Of a stretch of DNA of 34,302 bases, positions 8,191 to 15,149 are shown piece by piece. A program made the translations under genes and the position numbers. Source of the stretch: an uncultured Verrucomicrobiota bacterium (GTDB taxonomy: Bacteria; Verrucomicrobiota; Verrucomicrobiia; Verrucomicrobiales; Verrucomicrobiaceae); assembly GCA_903838675.1 (NCBI GenBank), contig CAILZI010000039.1:1-34302 (forward strand), written 5' to 3'. The notes beneath the pieces were generated by a model, which was not told where the DNA came from, searched no databases, and saw only the letters and a program-made list of their open reading frames with translations. The stretch's first letter is position 1. Every line of letters begins with the position of its first letter.

Positions 8191-8601
8191 ATGAAATCGT
8201 TCATCGCATTTCTCGCCGTTCTGGTTCTTAGTCTCTCACTCTCTGCTGCCGATACCACCCCGCAAAAGAAGAGTCCGCCCAAGCCCTCGGCCAAAGTGGA
8301 GGCCGTTGCCAAAACGCTGACGGATCAGCAAAGGACCCAGCTTCTCTCTCTGCTGAATGAAGGCGACGAGGCCGCTCTCATGGCGATTCCCGGCATTGGC
8401 GAGGTCCGCGCCAAGGCCATTCAAAAAGTTCGCCCTCTGGCCGATGTGACCCATGTGGTGGACGCTGACGGCGTCGGTGAAGGCATCTTTGCCCAGATGG
8501 TGACCTATGCGAAAGCCGGTTTTACCAAGCCTGAGAAAAAAGCGGCTCCCGCCAAAAAAAAGGCAGAACCGAAGAAAGCAGACAACAAGGACTCAAAATA
8601 G
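8191..8601 (+). CDS. Small exported helix-hairpin-helix protein with Lys/Ala/Pro tail
   Basis: A 136-residue protein. An N-terminal signal peptide (MKSFIAFLAVLVLSLSLSAAD) directs export. The core holds a helix-hairpin-helix signature, IPGIGEVRAKAIQKVRP at about 68-84, like that of ComEA and other non-sequence-specific DNA-binding domains; here the second glycine motif is intact (GIGEV). The last 30 residues are an Ala/Pro/Lys repeat (KKAAPAKKKAEPKKA). Exported HhH plus a basic tail suggests binding of extracellular or periplasmic DNA, as in competence, but no other com gene is near. The alternative is a structural use of the HhH fold. It is divergent from the SHD1/peptidase gene and precedes the nuo cluster by 174 bases. 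Confidence 0.8.
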   Translation: MKSFIAFLAVLVLSLSLSAADTTPQKKSPPKPSAKVEAVAKTLTDQQRTQLLSLLNEGDEAALMAIPGIGEVRAKAIQKVRPLADVTHVVDADGVGEGIFAQMVTYAKAGFTKPEKKAAPAKKKAEPKKADNKDSK

Positions 8602-8688
8602 CCTGCAGAGGGGAGCTTTGGAGCCCCCGTCGCTCATCCAGACGATTCAAGGTGAATTTTTGGCTGATTTTGTGATTCTGGTCCGGCC

Positions 8689-8706
8689 TTGTGAAATTTT
8701 TCACAA
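8689..8706. promoter_or_regulatory. CRP/FNR-family-type palindrome upstream of nuoI
   Basis: TTGTGAAA (8689-8696) and TTTCACAA (8699-8706) form a perfect 8-bp dyad around TT. Its core, TGTGA-N6-TCACA, is the textbook CRP site. It is centred about 78 bases before the nuoI ATG and about 50 bases before the transcription start implied by the -10 box at 8736-8741. It is likely bound by a CRP/FNR-family regulator of this organism; which one is unknown. Confidence 0.6.
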
Positions 8707-8713
8707 ATAGCGG

Positions 8714-8741
8714 TTGCCGCACTGCGGGACGTTCGGATAAT
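8714..8741 (+). promoter_or_regulatory. nuoI: Putative sigma70-type promoter of the nuoI-N cluster
   Basis: TTGCCG (8714-8719, four of six matches to TTGACA) and GATAAT (8736-8741, five of six matches to TATAAT) are separated by 16 bases. Transcription would begin near 8748, giving a leader of roughly 28 bases. The CRP-like palindrome lies just upstream. Confidence 0.45.
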
Positions 8742-8775
8742 CAAATCCGATTCTCCTGCGGTTCCCTGCTCATAC

Positions 8776-9321
8776 ATGGCCACTATCATTGTACAACGTC
8801 CCAAACTTGCCTGGCATGAACGCTGGTTCATTTCCACGCTGTTGAAAGGGCTGAAAATTACCATTGGGCACGGCATCCGGACCTTCCTCCAGATCGCCGG
8901 CAGCAAGCCCAAGGTGACGATGGAATACCCGGAGCAAAAGTGGGACGAGCATCTTCCGGAACACTACCGCGGCGCCCCCGCCCTCGTCACGGACGAGCAG
9001 GATCGTGAGCGCTGCGTCAGCTGCCAGCTCTGCGAGTTCATTTGTCCGCCCAAGGCCATTAAAATCATCCCAAGTGAGATCCCCAGCGACGATCCTTGGG
9101 CCAAGGTCGAAAAGCGGCCCAAGGAGTTCGACATCGACATGATTCGCTGCATCTACTGCGGCATGTGCGAGGAGGTCTGCCCGGAGCAGGCCATTTTCCT
9201 GCGCAAGGACTACGCCATCACCGGTCTCTCACGCCAGGAGATGGTGCACAACAAAAAGCGCCTCTATGAAATAGGCGGCCAGCGTGTGGGGCTGGTGAAC
9301 AAGTGGAACGAGCTCAAGTAA
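8776..9321 (+). CDS. nuoI: NADH-quinone oxidoreductase subunit I (two 4Fe-4S clusters)
   Basis: A 181-residue complex I subunit of the peripheral arm, which carries clusters N6a and N6b and passes electrons towards the quinone site. Two ferredoxin motifs are intact: C80-x2-C83-x2-C86-x3-C90-P and C125-x2-C128-x2-C131-x3-C135-P. Length agrees with bacterial NuoI. The N-terminal residues 15-40 form the amphipathic helix that rests on the membrane arm. It is the first gene of a compact I-J-K-L-M-N run. Its stop TAA shares its last base with the ATG of nuoJ (TAATG), implying translational coupling. No Shine-Dalgarno precedes its ATG. Confidence 0.97.
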   Translation: MATIIVQRPKLAWHERWFISTLLKGLKITIGHGIRTFLQIAGSKPKVTMEYPEQKWDEHLPEHYRGAPALVTDEQDRERCVSCQLCEFICPPKAIKIIPSEIPSDDPWAKVEKRPKEFDIDMIRCIYCGMCEEVCPEQAIFLRKDYAITGLSRQEMVHNKKRLYEIGGQRVGLVNKWNELK

Positions 9322-9899
9322 TGCCCCCGCTTCTGTTCTATCTCTTTGCATTGATCACCTTGGGCTTCGGCTTCTTGGTCGTTACCGGGCGCAACCCAGT
9401 GACCTGTGCCCTCGCGCTCGCTGCCAGCTTTGTCGGTCTGGCCGCCCTGTTCATGAGCCTTGATGCCTACTTTATCGGGGTCATTCAGATTCTCGTCTAT
9501 GCCGGCGCCGTCATGGTGCTCTTCCTGTTCATCATCATGCTGCTGGACATCAAGTCGGAGGAAGGCAGGCCAATGAATCTTCCCGCCATCCTCTCCGGTG
9601 TGGTGCTGGCCGTATTTCTGACCCTGCAAATCATCATGGTCGTCGGCGGCACTGACTTGGCGAAGAAAACCTCGCAGGACACCCCTCTGGCTCTGGCTGA
9701 TGCTGCCGGAAAGCTTGGCAAAGCGGCGCTGCCCACCATAACGAACGATCTCAAGGCAGGCACTCTGCCTGATGCCAAGCTGATCGGCTTCACCCTGTTT
9801 GATCAGTACGGCTTTCACCTGCAAGTGATTGGCCTGCTGCTGCTCGTCGGCACGATCGGTGTCGTTGTTCTCAGCAAACGCGAAAGGAGCGCCCCATGA
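9321..9899 (+). CDS. nuoJ: NADH-quinone oxidoreductase subunit J
   Basis: A 192-residue membrane subunit of complex I with about five helices. The conserved third helix with its pi-bulge region (IGVIQILVYAGAVMVLFLFIIML in part) is recognisable, followed by LLDIK. Between helices 4 and 5 is a polar loop of about 50 residues, slightly long for the family. The ATG at 9321 is chosen because it overlaps the nuoI stop codon by one base; an in-frame GTG-type start six codons upstream would run back into nuoI. Its own stop overlaps the nuoK start by four bases (ATGA). Confidence 0.95.
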   Translation: MPPLLFYLFALITLGFGFLVVTGRNPVTCALALAASFVGLAALFMSLDAYFIGVIQILVYAGAVMVLFLFIIMLLDIKSEEGRPMNLPAILSGVVLAVFLTLQIIMVVGGTDLAKKTSQDTPLALADAAGKLGKAALPTITNDLKAGTLPDAKLIGFTLFDQYGFHLQVIGLLLLVGTIGVVVLSKRERSAP

Positions 9900-10213
9900 T
9901 CACCCTTGGCCACTACCTCGTTGTCAGCGGCATGCTGTTCTCCCTGGGTCTCGCTGGCGTTATTGCCAGGAGAAACATCATCATCGTCTACATGTGTCTG
10001 GAGATGATGCTCAGCGCTGCAAATCTCGCGCTGGTCGGCTTCTCCCGCTTCCATCTCTTCAACGGCCTGCCGGATTACACCGCCCAGTCGCTCGTGTTCT
10101 TCACCATCACTGTGGCTGCCGCCGAAGTGGCCGTGGGTCTCGCCATCATCGTGGCTCTCTTCCGCTCCAAACAGAGCGTGGATGTGGAGTCCGTCACCAA
10201 ACTTCAAGGATAA
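9896..10213 (+). CDS. nuoK: NADH-quinone oxidoreductase subunit K
   Basis: A 105-residue membrane subunit of complex I with three helices, homologous to MrpC. The two membrane glutamates needed for proton transfer are present: in VYMCLEMMLSAANL (helix 2) and in TVAAAEVAVGLAI (helix 3). Length matches the usual 100-105 residues. Start overlaps the nuoJ stop (ATGA). nuoL follows after nine bases. Confidence 0.96.
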   Translation: MITLGHYLVVSGMLFSLGLAGVIARRNIIIVYMCLEMMLSAANLALVGFSRFHLFNGLPDYTAQSLVFFTITVAAAEVAVGLAIIVALFRSKQSVDVESVTKLQG

Positions 10214-10222
10214 CGCGCCGAC

Positions 10223-12109
10223 ATGCACGCCAGCATCATCCTACTGCTGCCATTCTTTTCGGCGCTCGTCATCCTTCTGGGGCATCGTCAGCTCAAAGGT
10301 GCCTCCGTGCTTATTTCGGTGGGTTCCTCGGTCATTTCCTTTATTGCCTGCGTGGCTCTTCTGGCGGTGGCGGACGATAAAGAAAACACCAAGCTCCTCC
10401 TCCCCTTCCTCGACGTCGGCCAATTTCATGCAAACATAGATGTCCTGATCGACAAGCAGAGCCGTGGCATGATGTTCATCGTCAGCTTCATCGGCATGCT
10501 GGTGCATATCTTCTCGCTCGGCTACATGAAGGACGACGATGCCAGGCCGCGCTTCTTCGGCTCGCTTTCGCTCTTCATGTTCTCCATGACCGGCATCGTT
10601 CTGGCTGGAAACCTGATCATGATGTTCATCTTCTGGGAGCTCGTCGGTCTGAGCTCCTACCTGCTCATCGGGCATTGGTATCAAAAGGCCAGCGCTGCTG
10701 AAGCCTGCAAAAAGGCCTTCCTCACCAACCGCATCGGCGATTTCGGCTTCATGATCGGCATTTTGCTGCTCTTTGGTCTGAACCATGGCGATGTGTCTCT
10801 CGAAAGTCTTCGCGATGCATTTGTGCAAGGTGGGCCTCTGTTCGACACCCACACCACGCATCCAGGCCTCATCACGGCCGCTGCACTGTGCATCTTCATG
10901 GGCGCAGTCGGTAAATCCGCCCAGTTCCCTCTCCATGTCTGGCTTCCCGATGCCATGGAAGGCCCCACACCCGTCTCCGCTCTCATCCATGCGGCCACCA
11001 TGGTCGCTGCAGGTGTTTACATGCTGGTGCGTGTGAGCTTCCTCATTGAGGCTTCGCCCCTCGCTGCCGAAATCATCGCCGGCATCGGCTGCTTTACCGC
11101 ACTCATGGCCGCATTGATGGCCACTCAGCAGAATGACATCAAGCGAGTGCTGGCCTACTCCACTCTCTCTCAGCTCGGTTACATGGTCATGGCCGTCGGT
11201 GCCGTGGCGATGGCTGCCCAGCATGGCCACGCGGCTCATGGTCCAAATCCCGGCCATCCGGCCATGTTCCATCTCTACACGCACGCGTTTTTCAAGGCGA
11301 TGCTCTTCCTCGGCTCCGGTGCCGTCATTTATGCCTGCCACCATGAGCAGGACGTCTGGAAGATGGGCGGCCTGCGCAAGCACATGCCCGTCACCTTCTG
11401 GACCTTTCTCATTGGCACCCTGGCCCTGATGGGCCTTCCATACATCACCAGTGGATTCTACAGCAAGGAAGCCATCCTCGGGGCGGCTTATGACAGCGGC
11501 TGCAGCATTCTCTTCCACTCCGCCGCGCTCACTGCGCTGCTGACCTCCTTCTACATGATGCGGCTGGTCATCATTGCCTTCTTTGGCAAGCCGCGTACTG
11601 AGTCTGCTCATCACGCCACCGAGGTGCCTGTGATCATGCTGCTGCCGTTGGTCATTCTGGCCGTCTTTTCCATTCTTTCCGCATGGGACGGATTCGCCAC
11701 CCCGCTGCAGGCCCTGAAACCCGCGCATGAGCCTCCTCATGCCACGGTTCTGTTTGCCTCCATCGCTGCATTCCTCATTGGCACGTTCGGCGCGATCTAT
11801 CTCTACCGTGGCAAGGACAAAGACCCGATCAGCATCAAGCTCTTCGCCAACAAGTTTTACTTCGACGAAATGTACGCCGTCATCGTCCGCGTATTCCAGG
11901 ATCGTCTGGCATGGATCGTCACCGCCTTGGAGCGTGTGCTGGTGGATGGCCTCGTTGCCCGCCTGCCCACGGCCATCGTCGCCCGTCTCGGAGCCGCCAC
12001 CCGCATGCTGCAGGGCGGCCATCTGCAAGGCTACACCTTCCTCCTCGGGGGTGGCGTCATTGGTGTGATTTATCTTGTTGTATTTGTGCTGCCCCGTCTG
12101 GGCCATTGA
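10223..12109 (+). CDS. nuoL: NADH-quinone oxidoreductase subunit L
   Basis: A 628-residue proton-pumping antiporter-like subunit at the distal end of the complex I membrane arm. Key segments are intact: FIFWELVGLSSYLLIGHW with the helix-5 glutamate, KSAQFPLHVWLPDAMEGPTPVSALIHAATM with the helix-7 lysine, DIKRVLAYSTLSQLGYM, and FFKAMLFLGSGAVI with the helix-12 region lysine. The C-terminal 100 residues hold the long lateral helix (after YFDEMYAVIV) and the final anchor. Length matches E. coli NuoL (613). AAGGA precedes the ATG at rather long spacing. nuoM follows after 12 bases. Confidence 0.97.
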   Translation: MHASIILLLPFFSALVILLGHRQLKGASVLISVGSSVISFIACVALLAVADDKENTKLLLPFLDVGQFHANIDVLIDKQSRGMMFIVSFIGMLVHIFSLGYMKDDDARPRFFGSLSLFMFSMTGIVLAGNLIMMFIFWELVGLSSYLLIGHWYQKASAAEACKKAFLTNRIGDFGFMIGILLLFGLNHGDVSLESLRDAFVQGGPLFDTHTTHPGLITAAALCIFMGAVGKSAQFPLHVWLPDAMEGPTPVSALIHAATMVAAGVYMLVRVSFLIEASPLAAEIIAGIGCFTALMAALMATQQNDIKRVLAYSTLSQLGYMVMAVGAVAMAAQHGHAAHGPNPGHPAMFHLYTHAFFKAMLFLGSGAVIYACHHEQDVWKMGGLRKHMPVTFWTFLIGTLALMGLPYITSGFYSKEAILGAAYDSGCSILFHSAALTALLTSFYMMRLVIIAFFGKPRTESAHHATEVPVIMLLPLVILAVFSILSAWDGFATPLQALKPAHEPPHATVLFASIAAFLIGTFGAIYLYRGKDKDPISIKLFANKFYFDEMYAVIVRVFQDRLAWIVTALERVLVDGLVARLPTAIVARLGAATRMLQGGHLQGYTFLLGGGVIGVIYLVVFVLPRLGH

Positions 12110-12110
12110 T

Positions 12111-12114
12111 GGAG
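12111..12114 (+). promoter_or_regulatory. nuoM: Shine-Dalgarno GGAG of nuoM
   Basis: GGAG lies seven bases before the nuoM ATG at 12122. It is worth noting because it is the only well-placed Shine-Dalgarno core I could find among the genes of this window. Confidence 0.6.
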
Positions 12115-12121
12115 AAATTGA

Positions 12122-13582
12122 ATGAGCGTTCTTGAATTAATCATCGCACTCCCGCTGCTCGCCGCTCTGGCGGTCTGGCTCGGTGCGCCTGCCCGCGCTG
12201 CATCCCTCGGTGCCACGTTCATCAATCTGGCCCTCGTGCTCTACATGGCGGTGCAATACTGGGGCAAAACCGGCCTCGCCTTCACCTATTCGCGGCCAAT
12301 CCTCGAAAATCCTTCGCTCAGCTTCGCCGTCGGTGCCGACGGCATCTCGATCATTCTCGCTCTGCTCACCGCGCTGGTGATGCTGGCCGCCATCTGGCAG
12401 ATTGAGGATCGCCCGCCTATTTTCTACGTCTCCTCGCTGCTCATCGGCGGCGGTGCCATGGGGGCCTTCCTCACCACGGATGTCTTCTTCATCTACGCCT
12501 TCCATGAACTCGCGCTGATCCCGACCTTTCTCATGATCGCGCTTCATGGGCGTGCCGAACCCGCCCAGCGCAAGGCCGTCGCATGGAAGGCCACCATCTA
12601 TCTCGGTGCTGGCAGTCTCGTGCTGCTCGCCGGTTTGGTCTGGCTCGTGCTCGAATTCAGCGGCGGCTCCAAGCTCACTTTTGATCTCGAAGCCCTGCGC
12701 AGTCAGGCCAGGCTCACGCCATTGCCAGATGCAAAGCAGGCGCAGATTTTCTTTGTCCTCCTGCTGGGTTTCGGTTCCCTCGTCAGTCTCTTCCCCTTCC
12801 ATAGCTGGGCCGCGCCCGCTTACGCCACCGCACCCACACCCGTGGCCATGCTGCACTCCGGGGTGCTGAAAAAATTCGGACTTTACGGCCTCATCCGCAT
12901 CGCCTTGCCCCTGCTGCCTCACGGTGCTCATGTGGAATGGGTTCAGAACGCCCTGCTGGTCATGCTGCTGGGCAACATTCTTGTCATGGGCCTCGTTACC
13001 ATTCATGCCAGCCGCCTTGATGACACGCTTGCCAACTCCAGCGTCATGCACATGGGCTACATTTTCCTCGGCATTGCCGCAGGCACTGACATTGCCTTGA
13101 AAGGCGCGGTTATCCTCATGTTTGCACACGGCATCTCCATTGCCCTCCTCTTTGGCCTCTGCGGCCGCATGCGCAATCAACTCGGCACTCTTGAGTACAA
13201 CAAGCTCGGCGGCCTCGCTAACCACGCCCCCTCGTTCACCGTGCTTTTCGCCTTCGGAGCCTTTGCCTCCATCGGCCTCCCCGGCCTCACCAATTTCGCG
13301 GGTGAAGTGATGATCTTCCTCGGCAACTTCACCGAGTTCAAAGCTGGCGTCCTGACCAATCTTCAATGGACCGTCATCCTGGCGCTTTGGGGCGTGGTGA
13401 TGTCCGCTGTTTACATGCTGCGCGCCTACCGCAGCATCTTCCACGGCACCCCTGCCACCGGCCTGTTCATGATCGATCCTGCGTTTTCACAGCGTCTGCC
13501 GTTCATCCTGCTTGCCGCCACGCTGCTTGTCACCGGCTGCTGCCCCTGGCTGCTGCTCAACCTCATGAAATCCGCGCTGTAG
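12122..13582 (+). CDS. nuoM: NADH-quinone oxidoreductase subunit M (divergent)
   Basis: A 486-residue proton-pumping antiporter-like subunit of complex I, slightly shorter than E. coli NuoM (509). The helix-5 glutamate is present (E129 in FIYAFHELALIP) and so is the helix-7 lysine (HSGVLKKFGLYGLIRI, K250/K251). The loop before it differs from the family: residues 229-240 read WAAPAYATAPTP where most NuoM proteins have WLP-AHxEAP. The AP-T part and the histidine of FPFHSW are kept. Its place between nuoL and nuoN and its length leave no doubt about identity. It has a proper GGAG ribosome site, and nuoN starts seven bases after its stop. Confidence 0.94.
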   Translation: MSVLELIIALPLLAALAVWLGAPARAASLGATFINLALVLYMAVQYWGKTGLAFTYSRPILENPSLSFAVGADGISIILALLTALVMLAAIWQIEDRPPIFYVSSLLIGGGAMGAFLTTDVFFIYAFHELALIPTFLMIALHGRAEPAQRKAVAWKATIYLGAGSLVLLAGLVWLVLEFSGGSKLTFDLEALRSQARLTPLPDAKQAQIFFVLLLGFGSLVSLFPFHSWAAPAYATAPTPVAMLHSGVLKKFGLYGLIRIALPLLPHGAHVEWVQNALLVMLLGNILVMGLVTIHASRLDDTLANSSVMHMGYIFLGIAAGTDIALKGAVILMFAHGISIALLFGLCGRMRNQLGTLEYNKLGGLANHAPSFTVLFAFGAFASIGLPGLTNFAGEVMIFLGNFTEFKAGVLTNLQWTVILALWGVVMSAVYMLRAYRSIFHGTPATGLFMIDPAFSQRLPFILLAATLLVTGCCPWLLLNLMKSAL

Positions 13583-13589
13583 TCCTGCC

Positions 13590-15062
13590 ATGAGCGTTTT
13601 CACCATCGAAGCCGGCCTCGCCCTCCTCGGACTTGCATTGCTGCTGCTCGAGGCCTTCAAGCCCGACATCTCCCGCCGCACTCTCGGCCTCACCGCCATC
13701 GCAGGCACTTCGCTCGCGCTCGTGCTGTTCATCTTTGCGCCACACGACACCGCCAGCCTGCCCGGCTTCATCCAGCCTTGGCATCAGCTCGACAGCCTTG
13801 CCATTTTCTACAAAGGCTTCGCGCTCGTCATCACCATCCTGGTGCTCTGGCTCACGCTCGAGTGTGCACCCTATCTCACCCGCTTCACCGTCGATGGCAA
13901 GCTGGCCGAAATGTTCAGCCTGCCCCTCATCGTTTGCGCGGGGATGATGTGGATGGCTTCCGCGCGTGATCTCGTCACCGTCTTCGTCTCTCTCGAACTC
14001 GTCACCGTCTCGTTCTACGTCCTCGTCGCCTTTGCCCGCAAAAGCGCCTTCAGTCTTGAGGCCGGTGTGAAGTACCTCATCCTCGGCGCTCTCTCCACCG
14101 GCGTCCTTGTCTATGGCATCGCCTGGATCTACGGCGCTACCGGCACCATGAGCTTCGACGGCATCGCCAAAGCACTGGCCAATCCTGCCACCAGCAAAAC
14201 CACCGCTCTCTTCGGTGCCGCCGTGCTCCTCTGCGGTCTGGGCTTCAAAGTCGCCGCCGCTCCCTTCCACATGTGGGTTCCCGATGTCTATCAGGGGGCC
14301 CCCACTCCCGTGACCGCCTTCCTTTCCGTCGGCTCCAAAGCCGCTGGCTTCGTCGTCCTCACCCGTGCGCTGGACGCCTTCCTGGTCGAAGGTTCCATCA
14401 TCGGCAGTGAAATTCAGGCGCTGCTGCTTGTCACCGGTTCGCTCACCGTCCTGCTCGGCAGCCTTCCCGCGATGTTCCAGACCAGCGTCAAGCGCCTGCT
14501 CGCCTACTCCAGCATCTCTCACGCAGGTTACCTGCTCCTGGCTCTTGCCTGCCGCGAAAGCGCCCGCTTTGATCTCTCTTCCGGTGGCGTCGTCGCACTC
14601 TATCTCGCCACTTACCTGCCCATGACCGTTCTCGGCTTCCTCGGTCTCGGCCTCATGCGTGCCAACGGTCTTGGCGAAGACATCAAGGACTTCACCGGTC
14701 TGGCCAAACGCAATCCGCTCCTCGCGTTGCTGATGACTCTCTCCTTCGCCTCGCTCGCCGGCCTGCCCCTCACCGCCGGTTTCCTCGGCAAGCTCTTCGT
14801 TTTCCTCGGTCTCGCCGATCACGGCTACTGGGGTGCCCTTAGCTGCGCCATCATTGCCGCAGCCGCTGGCTTCTACTACTACTTCAAGACCATCCTCGCG
14901 ATGTACACCACCGAAGGCACCGACGTCCCTGCGCTGACCTTCTCGGTCCCCGCCAAAGCCGTCGCCGGTGCCCTCGCCCTCGCCATCCTCATCCTCGGTG
15001 TCTATCCCAAGCCTCTTCAGAGCGTGCTGACTTCGGATCGCCCCGCAGTTGTGGCGAAGTAA
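13590..15062 (+). CDS. nuoN: NADH-quinone oxidoreductase subunit N
   Basis: A 490-residue proton-pumping antiporter-like subunit of complex I, the one nearest the peripheral arm among L, M and N. Recognisable parts are VSLELVTVSFYVLVAFARK (helix-5 glutamate), APFHMWVPDVYQGAPTPVTAFLS with the following lysine (VGSKAAGF), and KRLLAYSSISHAGYLLLAL. Length equals E. coli NuoN (about 485). It is the last gene of the run. The next gene, 87 bases on, has its own promoter-like sequence and an unrelated product, so the cluster ends here. Confidence 0.96.
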   Translation: MSVFTIEAGLALLGLALLLLEAFKPDISRRTLGLTAIAGTSLALVLFIFAPHDTASLPGFIQPWHQLDSLAIFYKGFALVITILVLWLTLECAPYLTRFTVDGKLAEMFSLPLIVCAGMMWMASARDLVTVFVSLELVTVSFYVLVAFARKSAFSLEAGVKYLILGALSTGVLVYGIAWIYGATGTMSFDGIAKALANPATSKTTALFGAAVLLCGLGFKVAAAPFHMWVPDVYQGAPTPVTAFLSVGSKAAGFVVLTRALDAFLVEGSIIGSEIQALLLVTGSLTVLLGSLPAMFQTSVKRLLAYSSISHAGYLLLALACRESARFDLSSGGVVALYLATYLPMTVLGFLGLGLMRANGLGEDIKDFTGLAKRNPLLALLMTLSFASLAGLPLTAGFLGKLFVFLGLADHGYWGALSCAIIAAAAGFYYYFKTILAMYTTEGTDVPALTFSVPAKAVAGALALAILILGVYPKPLQSVLTSDRPAVVAK

Positions 15063-15113
15063 TGGGAGGCAAGTTTATGTAGGCCTCGTGATGATGTGGC
15101 TAGGCATTAAACA

Positions 15114-15141
15114 TTGACAGCTTTAGGTCAAACCAGATAAA
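15114..15141 (+). promoter_or_regulatory. Putative promoter of the C39-like gene
   Basis: A perfect TTGACA (15114-15119) stands 16 bases before GATAAA (15136-15141, four of six). The implied transcription start, about 15148, is only a few bases before the ATG at 15150, so the mRNA may be leaderless or nearly so. No Shine-Dalgarno is present, which agrees. Confidence 0.4.
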
Positions 15142-15149
15142 TAAGCCGA

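Noticed and set aside
10241..12106. Long minus-strand open frame (about 620 codons) opposite nuoL
   Set aside because: It is rich in His, Glu and Gln, has no family motif, and mirrors the codon pattern of nuoL exactly; similar shadows lie opposite nuoM and nuoN.
15063..15113. Terminator after nuoN
   Set aside because: A 5-bp GAGGC/GCCTC stem with a 12-base loop is too weak to call.
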